Below, one piece after another: positions 25,519-34,885 of a stretch of DNA of 64,000 bases (the first letter of the stretch is position 1; every line of letters starts with the position of its first letter). The stretch comes from Flavobacterium praedii (GTDB lineage Bacteria; Bacteroidota; Bacteroidia; Flavobacteriales; Flavobacteriaceae): the NCBI RefSeq assembly GCF_026810365.1, contig NZ_CP113948.1, positions 510,001 to 574,000 of the forward strand. Direction: 5' to 3'. The notes beneath the pieces were generated by a model. It searched no databases and was not told the DNA's origin. It was given only the letters and a program-made list of their open reading frames with translations. The translations under genes were made by a program, and so were the position numbers.

Positions 25519-27669
25519 ATGAAAAAAGCAGTAAAAAGTTCTGGAAAAGCAGTAACCATAAGGCAAAAAGCCGAAGAGTTACAAAAGCAAAAGCAAGTAA
25601 AATCGAACTGTACCCTTTCTGAAGCAGAGACTTTAAAACTCATACATGAACTTGAAGTACATCAGATAGAGCTTGAAATGCAAAATGAGGAACTTATATT
25701 GGCAAAAGAACAGGCCGAAACTGCTATAGAGAAATATACAGAGTTATATGATTTTGCGCCTTCAGGATATTTCAGTATTTCTAGAGATGGTAGAATTCTT
25801 ACTATTAATCTAACAGCCTGTCGAATGCTTGGCAAGGAACGGTCTAGAATAATCGATAGTCAATTTGGTTTTTTTGTTACGGATGATTCAAAACGGGTTT
25901 ATACTATTTTTCTGGAAGCAATATTCAAAAATAAAACCAGTCAATGCTGTGAAGTTGACCTTTCTATTAACGGTAAAGTTTTCAATGTATATCTTACAGG
26001 AATAGTTGCCGAAGAGGGAAATAAAAGTAATATAACCATTGTAGATATTTCTCAACTTAAGAAGGTAGAAGAATCTTTAAAACACAGTAAAGATCGATAT
26101 ATTAAACTTTTAAACATTCTTGATTCTGGTGTTGTTGTTCATGCTCCAGATGCATCAATACTCATAAGTAATCCAAAAGCAAGTGAATTATTGGGTTTGA
26201 GAGTCGATCAAATGAAAGGAAAATTAGTGATGGATGCTGACTGGAAATTTTTGGATGAAAATAAAACAGTTTTATCCTTAGAACAGTATCCTGTAAACCA
26301 AATTTTATTCACAAAACACTGCATTAAAAATTTCGTTATGGGGGTTCAAAGGCCAAAATACAATGATGTTGTGTGGCTTTTGATAAATGGTTTCCCAGTT
26401 ATAGACTCCAATGGGGAAATCGTGGAAATTGTCATTAGTTTTAATGATATTACCGAAATGATACTTTTGAAGAACGAATTGACAAAAGCAAAGGAACAAG
26501 CAGAAGCTGCAAACAAAGCAAAATCAACTTTCTTGGCTAATATGAGTCATGAAATTAGAACACCATTGAATGGTATAATTGGGTTTACTGATCTAATAAT
26601 GAAAACAAATCTTGATCAAGACCAATTGCAATATGTTGAAATTATAAATGAATCGGGTATTAATTTGATGGGAATCATCAATGATATTTTAGATTTTTCT
26701 AAAATTGAAGCTGGAAAATTAGAATTGAATGTTGAGGAAATAGATCTATTCGAATTAGTAAATCAAATAGTGGTTCTTTTTAAACATCAAGCCAATTTAA
26801 AAAATATAGATTTAATTCTAAATATAGGTTCCAATGTACCTCAATTTATTTTTGCAGATGCCATACGATTAAAACAAATAATTATCAACTTGATTGGGAA
26901 TGCCTTAAAATTTACCAATCAAGGACAAATCAATATTGATGTCGAAGAAATTGCTTCTAATGAATCTTTTTCAACTCTCCATTTTTCTATAAAAGATACT
27001 GGGATTGGAATTAAAAAACACAATCAAGAAAAGATATTCAATTCATTCGTACAGGAAGATACTAGCACAACAAGACGATTTGGAGGTACTGGTTTGGGAT
27101 TGGCTATTTCTAATCAATTGTTGGCATTGATGAAAAGTACATTACACTTGAAAAGTGAATATGGGTATGGTAGTGATTTTTATTTTTCAATTGAATTTAA
27201 AAAATCAATTTCTGAAATTAAAAAAACAATATTACCCGAAGTTAATAACAGGGAAGAAATTATATTGGAGAGTTCATGCCCATTAAAAATTCTAGTTGTC
27301 GAAGACAATAAAATTAGCATGCTTTTGGCTGTTAAACTACTCAAAAAATTATTCCCCAATAGTATGGTAATTGAGGCTTCAGATGGTAAAGAAGCATTAA
27401 AACAATATAAGAAAGAAAAAGCAGATGTTGTTTTGATGGATATTCAAATGCCTAAAAAAAATGGTTATGAAACTACTGAAGAAATAAGAAAATTAGACGT
27501 CGCCGAAAAGACACCAATAATCGCTTTAACTGCCGGTACCTTAGTCGAAGAAAAGGAAAAATGTTTGCAATACGGTATGAATGGTTATATCTCTAAACCC
27601 ATAAATCTCTCTGATCTGCGTGATGCTTTAAAAAAGTGGGTAAAAGTAAAACCATTGGAACTAGACTAA
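25519..27669 (+). CDS. PAS hybrid histidine kinase, partner of the CheB-CheR protein
   Basis: The ATG at 25519 is preferred over an in-frame TTG two codons earlier and gives 716 residues. The N-terminus carries the [17 protein letters not shown] helix usual for kinases linked to CheB-CheR-PAS proteins. Then come a PAS (about 70-180), a second PAS (about 190-315), His344 in [11 protein letters not shown], an ATPase domain ([16 protein letters not shown]) and a receiver with Asp641 in LMDIQMP. It is probably co-transcribed with the gene at 22069. The HK-receiver part is close to those at 15951 and 18260. Confidence 0.93.
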   Translation: MKKAVKSSGKAVTIRQKAEELQKQKQVKSNCTLSEAETLKLIHELEVHQIELEMQNEELILAKEQAETAIEKYTELYDFAPSGYFSISRDGRILTINLTACRMLGKERSRIIDSQFGFFVTDDSKRVYTIFLEAIFKNKTSQCCEVDLSINGKVFNVYLTGIVAEEGNKSNITIVDISQLKKVEESLKHSKDRYIKLLNILDSGVVVHAPDASILISNPKASELLGLRVDQMKGKLVMDADWKFLDENKTVLSLEQYPVNQILFTKHCIKNFVMGVQRPKYNDVVWLLINGFPVIDSNGEIVEIVISFNDITEMILLKNELTKAKEQAEAANKAKSTFLANMSHEIRTPLNGIIGFTDLIMKTNLDQDQLQYVEIINESGINLMGIINDILDFSKIEAGKLELNVEEIDLFELVNQIVVLFKHQANLKNIDLILNIGSNVPQFIFADAIRLKQIIINLIGNALKFTNQGQINIDVEEIASNESFSTLHFSIKDTGIGIKKHNQEKIFNSFVQEDTSTTRRFGGTGLGLAISNQLLALMKSTLHLKSEYGYGSDFYFSIEFKKSISEIKKTILPEVNNREEIILESSCPLKILVVEDNKISMLLAVKLLKKLFPNSMVIEASDGKEALKQYKKEKADVVLMDIQMPKKNGYETTEEIRKLDVAEKTPIIALTAGTLVEEKEKCLQYGMNGYISKPINLSDLRDALKKWVKVKPLELD

Positions 27670-27785
27670 TTAAAATAGATTTTGTAAAAAATAGAAAATC
27701 AAAAAGGAATACATTTATTTTTATAAAGAATTATGTTTAGTACTGCTTCAATTGTAATTAATTGGAAAATTGTTTTAATGCAAAA

Positions 27786-30032
27786 CTATTTTTGTATCCC
27801 AAAATTTCTAAACAGCTCTTGGTAATTTGGATTAGTTGCGTCCATCTGATATAATTGATAAGCCGTTTGTTGTGCTTTTAACTTATTACCCGTTTGTATA
27901 TAAACAAAAGTAAGTCCATAATACAAATCGGGTGTGCTGGGACTAAATTTAATTCCTTTTAAGAAAATAGCTTCTGCTTCTTTATATTTTTGATTGGCAT
28001 TAAGCATTAATCCATAATTATAATACACTCTTGGATTTTGAGATTTAAGTTCTACTGCTTTTGCAAAAGATTTTTCGGCAGCGGGTTTGTCATTCATTTC
28101 GTTATACAATAAGGCTAAATTGTAATAAATGCGTTCATTGTTTTTGTCATTTGCCAAAGCTCTTTTTAGCATTTGCAATGAGGCGTCATTTTTTCCAACA
28201 GCATTGTATAATGAGGATAAATTGAGTAATGCATAATTCATCTGATTGTCTTTTTTAAGCCCTTTTAAATAAAAAGATTCAGCGTTTTTATAATCTTGTA
28301 ACTTTAGATAATAATCGGCAATCATTATATTTCCAACAGAGAAATCAGTTTGATACCGAAGGTAGCTCAGTAATTCAGTATTAGCTGCTTCAAAAGCATT
28401 TATATATTGACTAGGAATTTGGTCTTTTGGCAGTGTTATGAAAAGATCTGCAGCTGCAATACGAACTGCTCTTACTTTATCAGACAATAAAGGAGCTACT
28501 TTTTCAATCCAATTCGCTGGAGGAAAATTTGTCAAAGAACGTAACGCTCTATATCTTACTTGTGCATCTTTTTGGTTCAAACAAGTCAATAAAGTGTTTA
28601 AACTTGTTTGGTTTGGGATACTTCCCAAATAAAATGCAGCTGTAGCTTTAATTATATTGGGCGTATTTTTGTCAATTATTAATTTAGTTAGATGTGGCTC
28701 ACTTTTGGAATCCTGTTTGCTCCCAGGTATCAAATCATCTGCAAAATGATACTTTCGATTAGGACCATACCATTTTACAACAGCTTCTGCTAAAGCTTTT
28801 TCCGATTTGTCTTTATGACAATTACTGCATGCATTTGGAGTGCCATATTGAACGGAAAGATCAGGGCGTGGCACTCTAAAACTATGGTCGTGTCGCAGAT
28901 CATTTCCCATGTATAATTTTCCGGGCATGTGACAGTTTACACAGGAAGCACCTTTTGTTTCCTTAGTATGAAAAGTATGTTTTGGTGTATCATATTTTGT
29001 AGCTACATGACATTGAGTACAAGTTTGATTGCCAATAATTTTTAATTTGGTACTATGCGGATTATGACAATTACTGCATTTAATCCCTTTACTAAACATT
29101 TTACTTTGTAGAAATGAAGTGTAAATATAATCTTCGTCATCGACTTGTCCATCGGCATGGAAATACTCGGTATCCGGAATTTGAGGAATATAATTGTCCA
29201 TAATTTCAGGACTGTCAATATGTTTTGGACTGATTTCGGAGGCTCGCACATGACAAGGAGCACAGGTATTGATTTGTTCCAATTGCCCTGATTTTTTTCC
29301 TAATTTCATAAAACTGCCTTTCACTTTCTCACCCGATTTGTAATCGTCGCTGTTTACATAACCAAAGTGTTTTTGTCCCGCTCCATGACAACTTTCGCAA
29401 CTTACATTGATGATACTATAACTGGTTTTGTAGGTATCAGTTTTTGTATCGTAATTTTTGTGCAAGTTGGTCGAATGGCAGGTAGCGCACATGGTGTTCC
29501 AGTTTTGGGCATTTCCTGTCCAATGCAACCAATCATGCGAAGGTATTTTTTGGCCAGCATATTGATTGAACCATATTTTTTTATTGACATCCCAACTCAA
29601 ACGAGGAACTTGCATTCTTCCACCAGGAAAAAAAACTAAATATTGTTGTAAAGGTTTGTATCCAAAGATATAGATTACCTCAAAATCATGGTTTTTACCA
29701 TCATCTCCTTCGGTATTGATGAAGTATTTAGAGCCTTTTTTATAAAATTTACTGGTGACACCATCAGCAGTGAAAGTCACATTGTTGAAATCCCCTTTTA
29801 CAGTTGAATCATTAGCAGGAAGCATCGACATATAATGATCGGATTGTTTCCATTGCTGGTGCTCATTAGCATGGCATTTTATACAGGATTTGTCTCCTAT
29901 AAAAGCATTGTTAAAAGAGAGAACTTCGGTGTAATCATTATCTTTTGAACTGTAACTTTTTACAATAAAAAAACTAAAAATTCCAAAGATAACAAGAAGA
30001 ATTAAAACAACTATTGATGATTTTTTAAGCAT
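27786..30032 (-). CDS. Eight-heme cytochrome c with C-terminal TPR domain
   Basis: The ATG at 30032 gives 748 residues beginning with a membrane anchor or signal (residues 5-25). Eight CXXCH heme sites are visible: CIKCH, CATCH, CESCH, CAPCH, CSNCH, CTQCH, CVNCH and CSNCH, all within roughly residues 40-420. A HEAT-like region follows, and from about 570 several TPR units (e.g. YALLNLSSLYNAVGKNDASL). The heme pattern resembles cytochrome c554/NrfA-related multihemes. A periplasmic electron-transfer or reductase role is likely; substrate unknown. A perfect promoter lies just upstream. It is not obviously in an operon. Confidence 0.9.
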   Translation of the reverse strand: MLKKSSIVVLILLVIFGIFSFFIVKSYSSKDNDYTEVLSFNNAFIGDKSCIKCHANEHQQWKQSDHYMSMLPANDSTVKGDFNNVTFTADGVTSKFYKKGSKYFINTEGDDGKNHDFEVIYIFGYKPLQQYLVFFPGGRMQVPRLSWDVNKKIWFNQYAGQKIPSHDWLHWTGNAQNWNTMCATCHSTNLHKNYDTKTDTYKTSYSIINVSCESCHGAGQKHFGYVNSDDYKSGEKVKGSFMKLGKKSGQLEQINTCAPCHVRASEISPKHIDSPEIMDNYIPQIPDTEYFHADGQVDDEDYIYTSFLQSKMFSKGIKCSNCHNPHSTKLKIIGNQTCTQCHVATKYDTPKHTFHTKETKGASCVNCHMPGKLYMGNDLRHDHSFRVPRPDLSVQYGTPNACSNCHKDKSEKALAEAVVKWYGPNRKYHFADDLIPGSKQDSKSEPHLTKLIIDKNTPNIIKATAAFYLGSIPNQTSLNTLLTCLNQKDAQVRYRALRSLTNFPPANWIEKVAPLLSDKVRAVRIAAADLFITLPKDQIPSQYINAFEAANTELLSYLRYQTDFSVGNIMIADYYLKLQDYKNAESFYLKGLKKDNQMNYALLNLSSLYNAVGKNDASLQMLKRALANDKNNERIYYNLALLYNEMNDKPAAEKSFAKAVELKSQNPRVYYNYGLMLNANQKYKEAEAIFLKGIKFSPSTPDLYYGLTFVYIQTGNKLKAQQTAYQLYQMDATNPNYQELFRNFGIQK

Positions 30033-30047
30033 GAAGGATAGTTTGCT

Positions 30048-30078
30048 CAAAAATATAGAATTATCAAATAGTAGCAAA
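30048..30078 (-). promoter_or_regulatory. Promoter of the multiheme cytochrome gene
   Basis: Minus-strand TTTG (30075-30078), a 19-nt spacer and TATTTTTG (30048-30055). The predicted start site is about 10 nt from the ATG at 30032, which supports that ATG over the upstream in-frame start at 30077. Confidence 0.75.
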
Positions 30079-30116
30079 GCGGATTTTAATGAAAAATCAA
30101 CTGAAAATGAGATGTT

Positions 30117-30155
30117 TTAAAAAAAAAAGAGTGTTTGCAGGTACAAACACTCTTT
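30117..30155 (-). terminator. Intrinsic terminator after the small Cys/Lys-rich gene
   Basis: AAAGAGTGTTTG and CAAACACTCTTT form a perfect 12-pair stem around a six-base loop. On the minus strand it is followed by a run of T. It separates the gene at 30180 from the multiheme cytochrome promoter. Confidence 0.9.
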
Positions 30156-30179
30156 ACGGGTCATTATAAATTAATTACA

Positions 30180-30395
30180 TTACGCTTTCTTTTCAGCTTT
30201 TGCAGCACAACAAGCTTTTTTTGTTTTGTCACAAGCTTTCTTTTCTTCAGCAGTACAATTTTTATGGTCTTTTGTACATGCTTTTTTTGTTGTACTTTCT
30301 GTTTTAGTTGTTGTTTTTGGTTTGGTTTCTTGAGCATTAACATTCATTCCAATTGAGAATAATGCTACAGCTAAGAGGGTTACAATGTTTTTCAT
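30180..30395 (-). CDS. Small secreted Cys- and Lys-rich protein
   Basis: A 71-residue precursor with a signal peptide ending near GMNVNAQE and a mature part made mostly of Lys, Thr, Ala and Glu. Five Cys occur in the second half (ACTKDHKNCTAEE, ACDKTKKACCAAK) with one His. The composition suggests a metal-binding or low-complexity periplasmic protein, seen often in flavobacteria, but no function is known. A possible -7 TACATTTG lies at 30434-30441. It is monocistronic with its own terminator. Confidence 0.65.
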   Translation of the reverse strand: MKNIVTLLAVALFSIGMNVNAQETKPKTTTKTESTTKKACTKDHKNCTAEEKKACDKTKKACCAAKAEKKA

Positions 30396-30465
30396 ATTAA
30401 TTTATTTTTATAGGTTCTTGTTTTTTGATGATTCAAATGTATTTTTTATTTTTAAAAAATGGATA

Positions 30466-31590
30466 TCAATTAACTTTTTTATAACTAAAAATAGCTAAAG
30501 TATTTAGAATAATAGCATAACCTGTTATGATTGAAAATTGAGTCGTAATATCCGAAAATGTAGCACCTTTGAGCATTACCATTCGGATGATTTCTACAAA
30601 ATACCGAATGGGATTAAATAACGTAATGTTTTGCGCCCAATTTGGCATACTCTCAATGGGTGTGAATAATCCGCTCATTAAAATAAAAATCACCATAAAA
30701 AACCAAGCTATAAACATGGCTTGTTGTTGGGTATCTGTATGGTTGGAGATAAATAATCCGATGCCTAAAATAAGCAATAAATACACAGAAGTAAAGGCAT
30801 ATATTAAACCCAAACTGCCCAACATTGGGACATTGAAAACGAGTTTTGCAATTAATAAACCTATACTTAAAATTACCAAACCAAGGACCCAAAAAGGGAA
30901 TAATTTGCCTATAATGAATTGGTGTTTTCGGATTGGAGTTACATTAATTTGCTCCAAAGTACCGATTTCTTTCTCCCGAACGATATTCATGGATGATAGA
31001 AAAAGGGTAATCATGGTGACCAATAATACCAAAATTCCAGGCACCATATAGGTTTTATAGTTCAACGTGTTGTTGTACCAAAAGGAAGGAATGGTGGCTA
31101 TATTTTGTGGTGCAATCAATAAACCATCATTATAATGCAAAAGTTCGCTCTGGATTTTTTGGTTGTACGTTCCGATGATTTGCGAGATATAGACATTTTC
31201 AACTCCCGCCGAAGCTCCGTCAATAGCATTGATGCTTACGGAAAGCGTTGTGGTTTTAGCAGTGATGAGGTTGCGTTCAAAATGGGTTGGAATTTCGAGG
31301 ATGATATCGACGTTTCCTTTTTGCATTTCGAGATTGGCTTCTGATTTGGTGTCGAATTGGTTTACTATTTTGAAGGAATTTGAGGCTTGAAATTTACTGA
31401 TGAGTTCCCTTGAAGCGGCAGAATGGTCGTGGTCGATATAAGAAAATTTGATGTTTTGAACTTCAAAACTGGCGGCGTTGGATAATATTAAGAGTTGAAT
31501 TAAGGGTAAAACAAATATAATGGGAAGCATTCCTTTGTCTCTAAAGATTTGTCTGAATTCTTTTTGGATGATGAATAGGATTGTTTTCAT
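30466..31590 (-). CDS. ABC-2 type exporter permease
   Basis: A 374-residue ABC-2 permease of the YbhR/YbhS type: one N-terminal membrane helix (about 22-42), a large extracytoplasmic domain (about 45-170) and five C-terminal helices. The conserved NIVREKEIGTLEQINVTPIR segment follows the second helix, and FNPIRYFVEIIRMVMLKG lies before the last. It is the distal gene of the operon that starts with tetR (37669). It is paralogous to the permease at 31751, and the two presumably form a heterodimeric channel with the ATPases at 32977 and 33867. Confidence 0.92.
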   Translation of the reverse strand: MKTILFIIQKEFRQIFRDKGMLPIIFVLPLIQLLILSNAASFEVQNIKFSYIDHDHSAASRELISKFQASNSFKIVNQFDTKSEANLEMQKGNVDIILEIPTHFERNLITAKTTTLSVSINAIDGASAGVENVYISQIIGTYNQKIQSELLHYNDGLLIAPQNIATIPSFWYNNTLNYKTYMVPGILVLLVTMITLFLSSMNIVREKEIGTLEQINVTPIRKHQFIIGKLFPFWVLGLVILSIGLLIAKLVFNVPMLGSLGLIYAFTSVYLLLILGIGLFISNHTDTQQQAMFIAWFFMVIFILMSGLFTPIESMPNWAQNITLFNPIRYFVEIIRMVMLKGATFSDITTQFSIITGYAIILNTLAIFSYKKVN

Positions 31591-31618
31591 TTTGAAGTTT
31601 TTTACAGTGATGTTTTTT

Positions 31619-31655
31619 ACAGTGATGTTTTTTTACCGCAAAGGCGCAAAGGCGC
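31619..31655. repeat. GCAAAGGC direct repeat in operon spacer
   Basis: Three tandem copies of GCAAAG[GA]G-like words (CGCAAAGGCGCAAAGGCGCAAAGAGG) preceded by a duplicated TTTTTTACAGTGATG. It lies in the spacer between the two permease genes. Confidence 0.5.
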
Positions 31656-31750
31656 AAAGAGGAAAGTGTTTTCAATGCTAAAGTATAAAGATTTCAATTT
31701 TTTGATTTCTTAGTCAATTCTCTCTGCTCTATATTCTTTTTTCTTTTTCA

Positions 31751-32857
31751 CTATTCCAGTCTAATTTTATATTTTTTGACGCTTACTGCTATAAAAAACA
31801 CTGTCATGCCAATCAGAATTAAGGTCTCTTTCCAGATGGTATAAATGGTGGCTCCTTTGAGCATGATGGCTTTGATAATGATGATGAACCACTTGGCGGG
31901 GATGATGTTACTCATGATTTGGAGTGGTAGCGGCATACTCGAAATGGGGAATATAAACCCCGACAATATGATTACAGGAAGCATTAATCCCGCTAACGAA
32001 AACATCATGGCGGTTTGTTGTGATTGAGCAATCGTAGAGATTAAAATCCCTAGTGACAATGCTGTGATGATGAATAAAATGCTTTCTAATGCCAATAAAA
32101 GCAAACTTCCTTCAATGGGCATTTTGAAGACAAAAACGCCCAAAAGTAAAATGATTGTCGCATTGATTATCGATAGAAAAATGTATGGAAAAACTTTACC
32201 TATAACGACTTGAAAGGGTTTTATGGGCGAAACCAAAAGGACTTCCATAGTGCCCATTTCTTTTTCGCGTGTAATCGAAATGGAGGTCATCATGGCCGAG
32301 ACCAACATTAAAATCACCGTCATCACGCCGGGCACAAAAGTAAAAACACTCTTGAGTTCGGGGTTGTAATAAAGTTGGGTTTGTGTCTGGATTTGATAAA
32401 CAGGTTTACTGTTTTTGTTGATTTCTTGTGAATAATTCTGTAAAATGGCGTTGATGTAATTGGTAATTGTATTGGCCATATTCGGGTCGGTGGCATCGGT
32501 GATAACTTGTACTTTGGCTACTTTTTGATTTTGCAGGTTTTGAATAAAGTCTTTTTCGAACACCAATACAGCTTTTACTTTTCCGGTTCTGAAAACGCTT
32601 TCTATTTGGGTTTCATGAGTGATTTGATTCTGAATTTTGAAATATTTGGATGCACTTATTTTATTGATTATTTGTTGGGTTTCGGTGTCTTTGGATTGGT
32701 CGAAAATAGCAATATTGACATTGTTGATTTCATTGGTAATCGCAAAGCCAAAAAGCATGATTTGAACCATCGGCATTCCGAAAAGAATAAACATAGTACG
32801 TTTGTCCCGAAAAATGTGGTAGAATTCTTTTGTTACAAAACCGATGAATCTTTTCAT
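31751..32857 (-). CDS. ABC-2 type exporter permease
   Basis: A 368-residue ABC-2 permease with one N-terminal helix (about 22-42), an extracytoplasmic domain and a five-helix C-terminal bundle. The SITREKEMGTMEVLLVSPI motif is the counterpart of NIVREKEIGTLEQ in the next gene, and IIPAKWFIIIIKAIMLKG precedes the last helix. It lies 119 nt after the ATPase gene at 32977 and 160 nt before the second permease. The system is of the YbhGFSR kind, exporting drugs or other small molecules; cargo unknown. Confidence 0.92.
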   Translation of the reverse strand: MKRFIGFVTKEFYHIFRDKRTMFILFGMPMVQIMLFGFAITNEINNVNIAIFDQSKDTETQQIINKISASKYFKIQNQITHETQIESVFRTGKVKAVLVFEKDFIQNLQNQKVAKVQVITDATDPNMANTITNYINAILQNYSQEINKNSKPVYQIQTQTQLYYNPELKSVFTFVPGVMTVILMLVSAMMTSISITREKEMGTMEVLLVSPIKPFQVVIGKVFPYIFLSIINATIILLLGVFVFKMPIEGSLLLLALESILFIITALSLGILISTIAQSQQTAMMFSLAGLMLPVIILSGFIFPISSMPLPLQIMSNIIPAKWFIIIIKAIMLKGATIYTIWKETLILIGMTVFFIAVSVKKYKIRLE

Positions 32858-32880
32858 TTTTTTTAAAATTGTTTAAAAAT

Positions 32881-32986
32881 TTTTTGAACCATTAAGATAT
32901 TAAGTTTATTAAGTTGCTCCCTTTCTTAATTTTCTTAATCTCTTAATGGTTTAATCTTTTGTTCCCCCTTCGGGGGTTAGGGGGCT
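32881..32986. repeat. Composite spacer repeat: CATTAAG inverted repeat plus C/G palindrome
   Basis: ACCATTAAGATATTAAG and CTTAATCTCTTAATGGT form an inverted repeat. It is followed by GTTCCCCC-TTC-GGGGG and TTAGGGGGC. The TTA at 32977-32979 is the stop codon of the ATPase gene. Confidence 0.65.
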
Positions 32987-33717
32987 TCTACATTTCTAGC
33001 GAGTTTTAGGAAAACATCATTCATAGAATCAACATTGTATTTTTGTTTTAAATTTTTCGGACTGTCGAGGGCTTCTATTTTTCCTTCGACCATAATCGAT
33101 ACTCGGTCACAATATTCGGCTTCATCCATATAATGCGTGGTGATAAATACAGTGGTACCTTTGTGTGCTTCGGCGTAAATCATTTCCCAGAATTGCCTTC
33201 TTGTTATGGGGTCAACACCTCCTGTGGGTTCGTCCAGAAAAACTATTTTGGGTTCGTGCAGCAATGCAACCGAAAAGGAAAGTTTTTGTTTCCAACCTTG
33301 TGGCAAGGATTTAACCAACTTATTGGCGACTTCCTGTAGTTCTAGATCCTGAATTAATTGAACTGTTTTTTCTTTGATTTGAGCACGGGACAAGCCATAG
33401 ATTCCGCCAAAGAAAGTGATGTTTTCTTTGATGGTCAAATCGTCATACATCGAGAATTTTTGACTCATATACCCAATACTTTTTTTGACCATTTCGGCAT
33501 GTGTTTTTACATCAAATCCAGCTACGAGAGCTTCACCCGAACTGGGTTTCGAAATTCCGATAAGCATTTTCATAGCCGTTGTTTTTCCAGCTCCATTGGC
33601 ACCCAGAAAACCGAAAATCTCTCCTTTGTACACATCAAAAGAAATACTGTCGACTGCTGTAAAGTTGCCAAATTCTTTGGTGAGCTTGTTTACGGTTATG
33701 ATTTTTTCTTGGCTCAT
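32977..33717 (-). CDS. ABC transporter ATPase
   Basis: A 246-residue nucleotide-binding subunit: Walker A GANGAGKTTAMK, Q-loop YMSQKFSMYDDLT, Walker B IVFLDEPTGGVDP and switch His in FITTHYMDEAEY. The signature is degenerate (SLPQGWKQKLSF instead of LSGGQ), as in one half of YbhF-like proteins. Its partner at 33867 has a normal signature, so the two may form an asymmetric dimer, split here and fused in YbhF. The final residues EAP and the stop TAA come from a palindromic repeat. Confidence 0.94.
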   Translation of the reverse strand: MSQEKIITVNKLTKEFGNFTAVDSISFDVYKGEIFGFLGANGAGKTTAMKMLIGISKPSSGEALVAGFDVKTHAEMVKKSIGYMSQKFSMYDDLTIKENITFFGGIYGLSRAQIKEKTVQLIQDLELQEVANKLVKSLPQGWKQKLSFSVALLHEPKIVFLDEPTGGVDPITRRQFWEMIYAEAHKGTTVFITTHYMDEAEYCDRVSIMVEGKIEALDSPKNLKQKYNVDSMNDVFLKLARNVEAP

Positions 33718-33733
33718 TTTAGTTAATTATTTA

Positions 33734-33860
33734 AACACAGATTACACAGATTAACATAGATTTTTTTTAGGTATAAATCACACAGATCTATAGAATTATT
33801 TTTTTTAAATCAGATTCAATACAAACCAATCTGTGCAAATCTGTGTAAATCTGTGTTTAA
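33734..33860. repeat. ACACAGATTACACAGATT repeat pair in operon spacer
   Basis: ACACAGATTACACAGATTAA at the left is mirrored by CAATCTGTGCAAATCTGTGT at the right, giving a long inverted repeat that fills the spacer between the two ATPase genes. The same words occur at 37757-37820. Confidence 0.65.
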
Positions 33861-33866
33861 CCTTTT

Positions 33867-34763
33867 TTACAAATCCATAAAAACATCTTCTATGGTTGGT
33901 TTTATGATTCGGATTGCTACCTCTATATGTTTTTTTTCTTCTAAATAATTCATTAATGCATCAGGATCAAATTCTGTTTCCTTGTCAGTATAATGAATCG
34001 ATTCCCCAAAGGCATAAACGCTGTACTGACTCGGATAATTTTTTAAATCGAGTAGGAGCTGATATGTGTTTTTGGCTCTCACATCATAAATGGTTTTCTC
34101 GTATTTCTCGATGATGTTTTGAGGGGAATCAATTTTTAAGATTTGTCCTTTTTGGATCAAAGCAATTCGGTCACACAAAGCAGCCTCGTCCATGTAGGGT
34201 GTTGAAACCAATATCGTAATTCCTTTTTGTTGCAATCGCTTGAGCATTTGCCAAAATTCTTTTCGGGAAACGGGATCTACTCCAGTTGTAGGTTCGTCCA
34301 GAAATAGAACTTTTGGTTTATGAATTAAAGCACAACACAAAGCCAGTTTTTGTTTCATTCCACCCGAAAGCGCACCAGCTCTTCGGTTTTTAAAAGGTTC
34401 TATTTGAATGTAAATATCTTTGATCAAATCGTAATTTTCTTGAATGGTGGTTCCAAAAAGCGTCGCAAAAAAAGTCAGATTTTCTTCGACAGATAAATCT
34501 TGATACAAGGAGAATTTACCCGGCATATAGCCCACACAATTCCGAATCGATTTGTATTGTTTTACAACGTCAAAACCCGCTACGGATGCAGTTCCTTCAT
34601 TGGCAAAAAGCAACGTGGTCAATATCCTGAAAAGTGTCGTTTTTCCAGCGCCGTCAGGACCAATGAGACCAAATATTTCCCCTTCACTTACTTCAAAAGA
34701 GAGGGCATCAACGGCTTTTATCTTGTTGTACGACTTGGAAATATTTTGGACGGTGATGCTCAT
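33867..34763 (-). CDS. ABC transporter ATPase (longer, with C-terminal extension)
   Basis: A 298-residue ATPase with Walker A GPDGAGKTTLFR, Q-loop YMPGKFSLYQDLS, signature LSGGMKQKL, Walker B VLFLDEPTTGVDP and switch segment VSTPYMDEAAL, where the usual His is replaced by Pro. The last 80 residues form an extra domain common in DrrA/YbhF-type exporters. It pairs with the ATPase at 32977, whose signature is degenerate but whose switch His is intact. The two sites of the dimer may therefore be unequal. Confidence 0.94.
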   Translation of the reverse strand: MSITVQNISKSYNKIKAVDALSFEVSEGEIFGLIGPDGAGKTTLFRILTTLLFANEGTASVAGFDVVKQYKSIRNCVGYMPGKFSLYQDLSVEENLTFFATLFGTTIQENYDLIKDIYIQIEPFKNRRAGALSGGMKQKLALCCALIHKPKVLFLDEPTTGVDPVSRKEFWQMLKRLQQKGITILVSTPYMDEAALCDRIALIQKGQILKIDSPQNIIEKYEKTIYDVRAKNTYQLLLDLKNYPSQYSVYAFGESIHYTDKETEFDPDALMNYLEEKKHIEVAIRIIKPTIEDVFMDL

Positions 34764-34799
34764 TTTTTTGGAGGAAGTTTAAATGTTTAAAGTTTAAAG

Positions 34800-34885
34800 T
34801 TTTTGAACCATTAAGGGATTAAGCTTAATAAACTTAATTTCTTATTGGTTTAATTTTTGTTTTCCCTTCTCAACGGTTAGGGGGT
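34800..34885. repeat. Composite spacer repeat: CATTAAG inverted repeat plus decayed C/G repeat
   Basis: GAACCATTAAGGGATTAAGC with a later TTAATTTCTTATTGGTTTAA, then CCCTTCTCAACGGTTAGGGGG. The same two modules occur in the same order at 32881-32986. The TTA at 34877-34879 is the stop codon of the adaptor gene. Confidence 0.6.

Noticed and set aside
25413..25519. Frameshift joining the CheB-CheR-PAS gene to the hybrid kinase
   Set aside because: The next kinase has its own ATG and a typical N-terminal helix; the in-frame reading after the stop ends after six codons.
30569..31051. Plus-strand frame of 160 codons
   Set aside because: Antisense to an ABC-2 permease; composition is that of reversed membrane helices.
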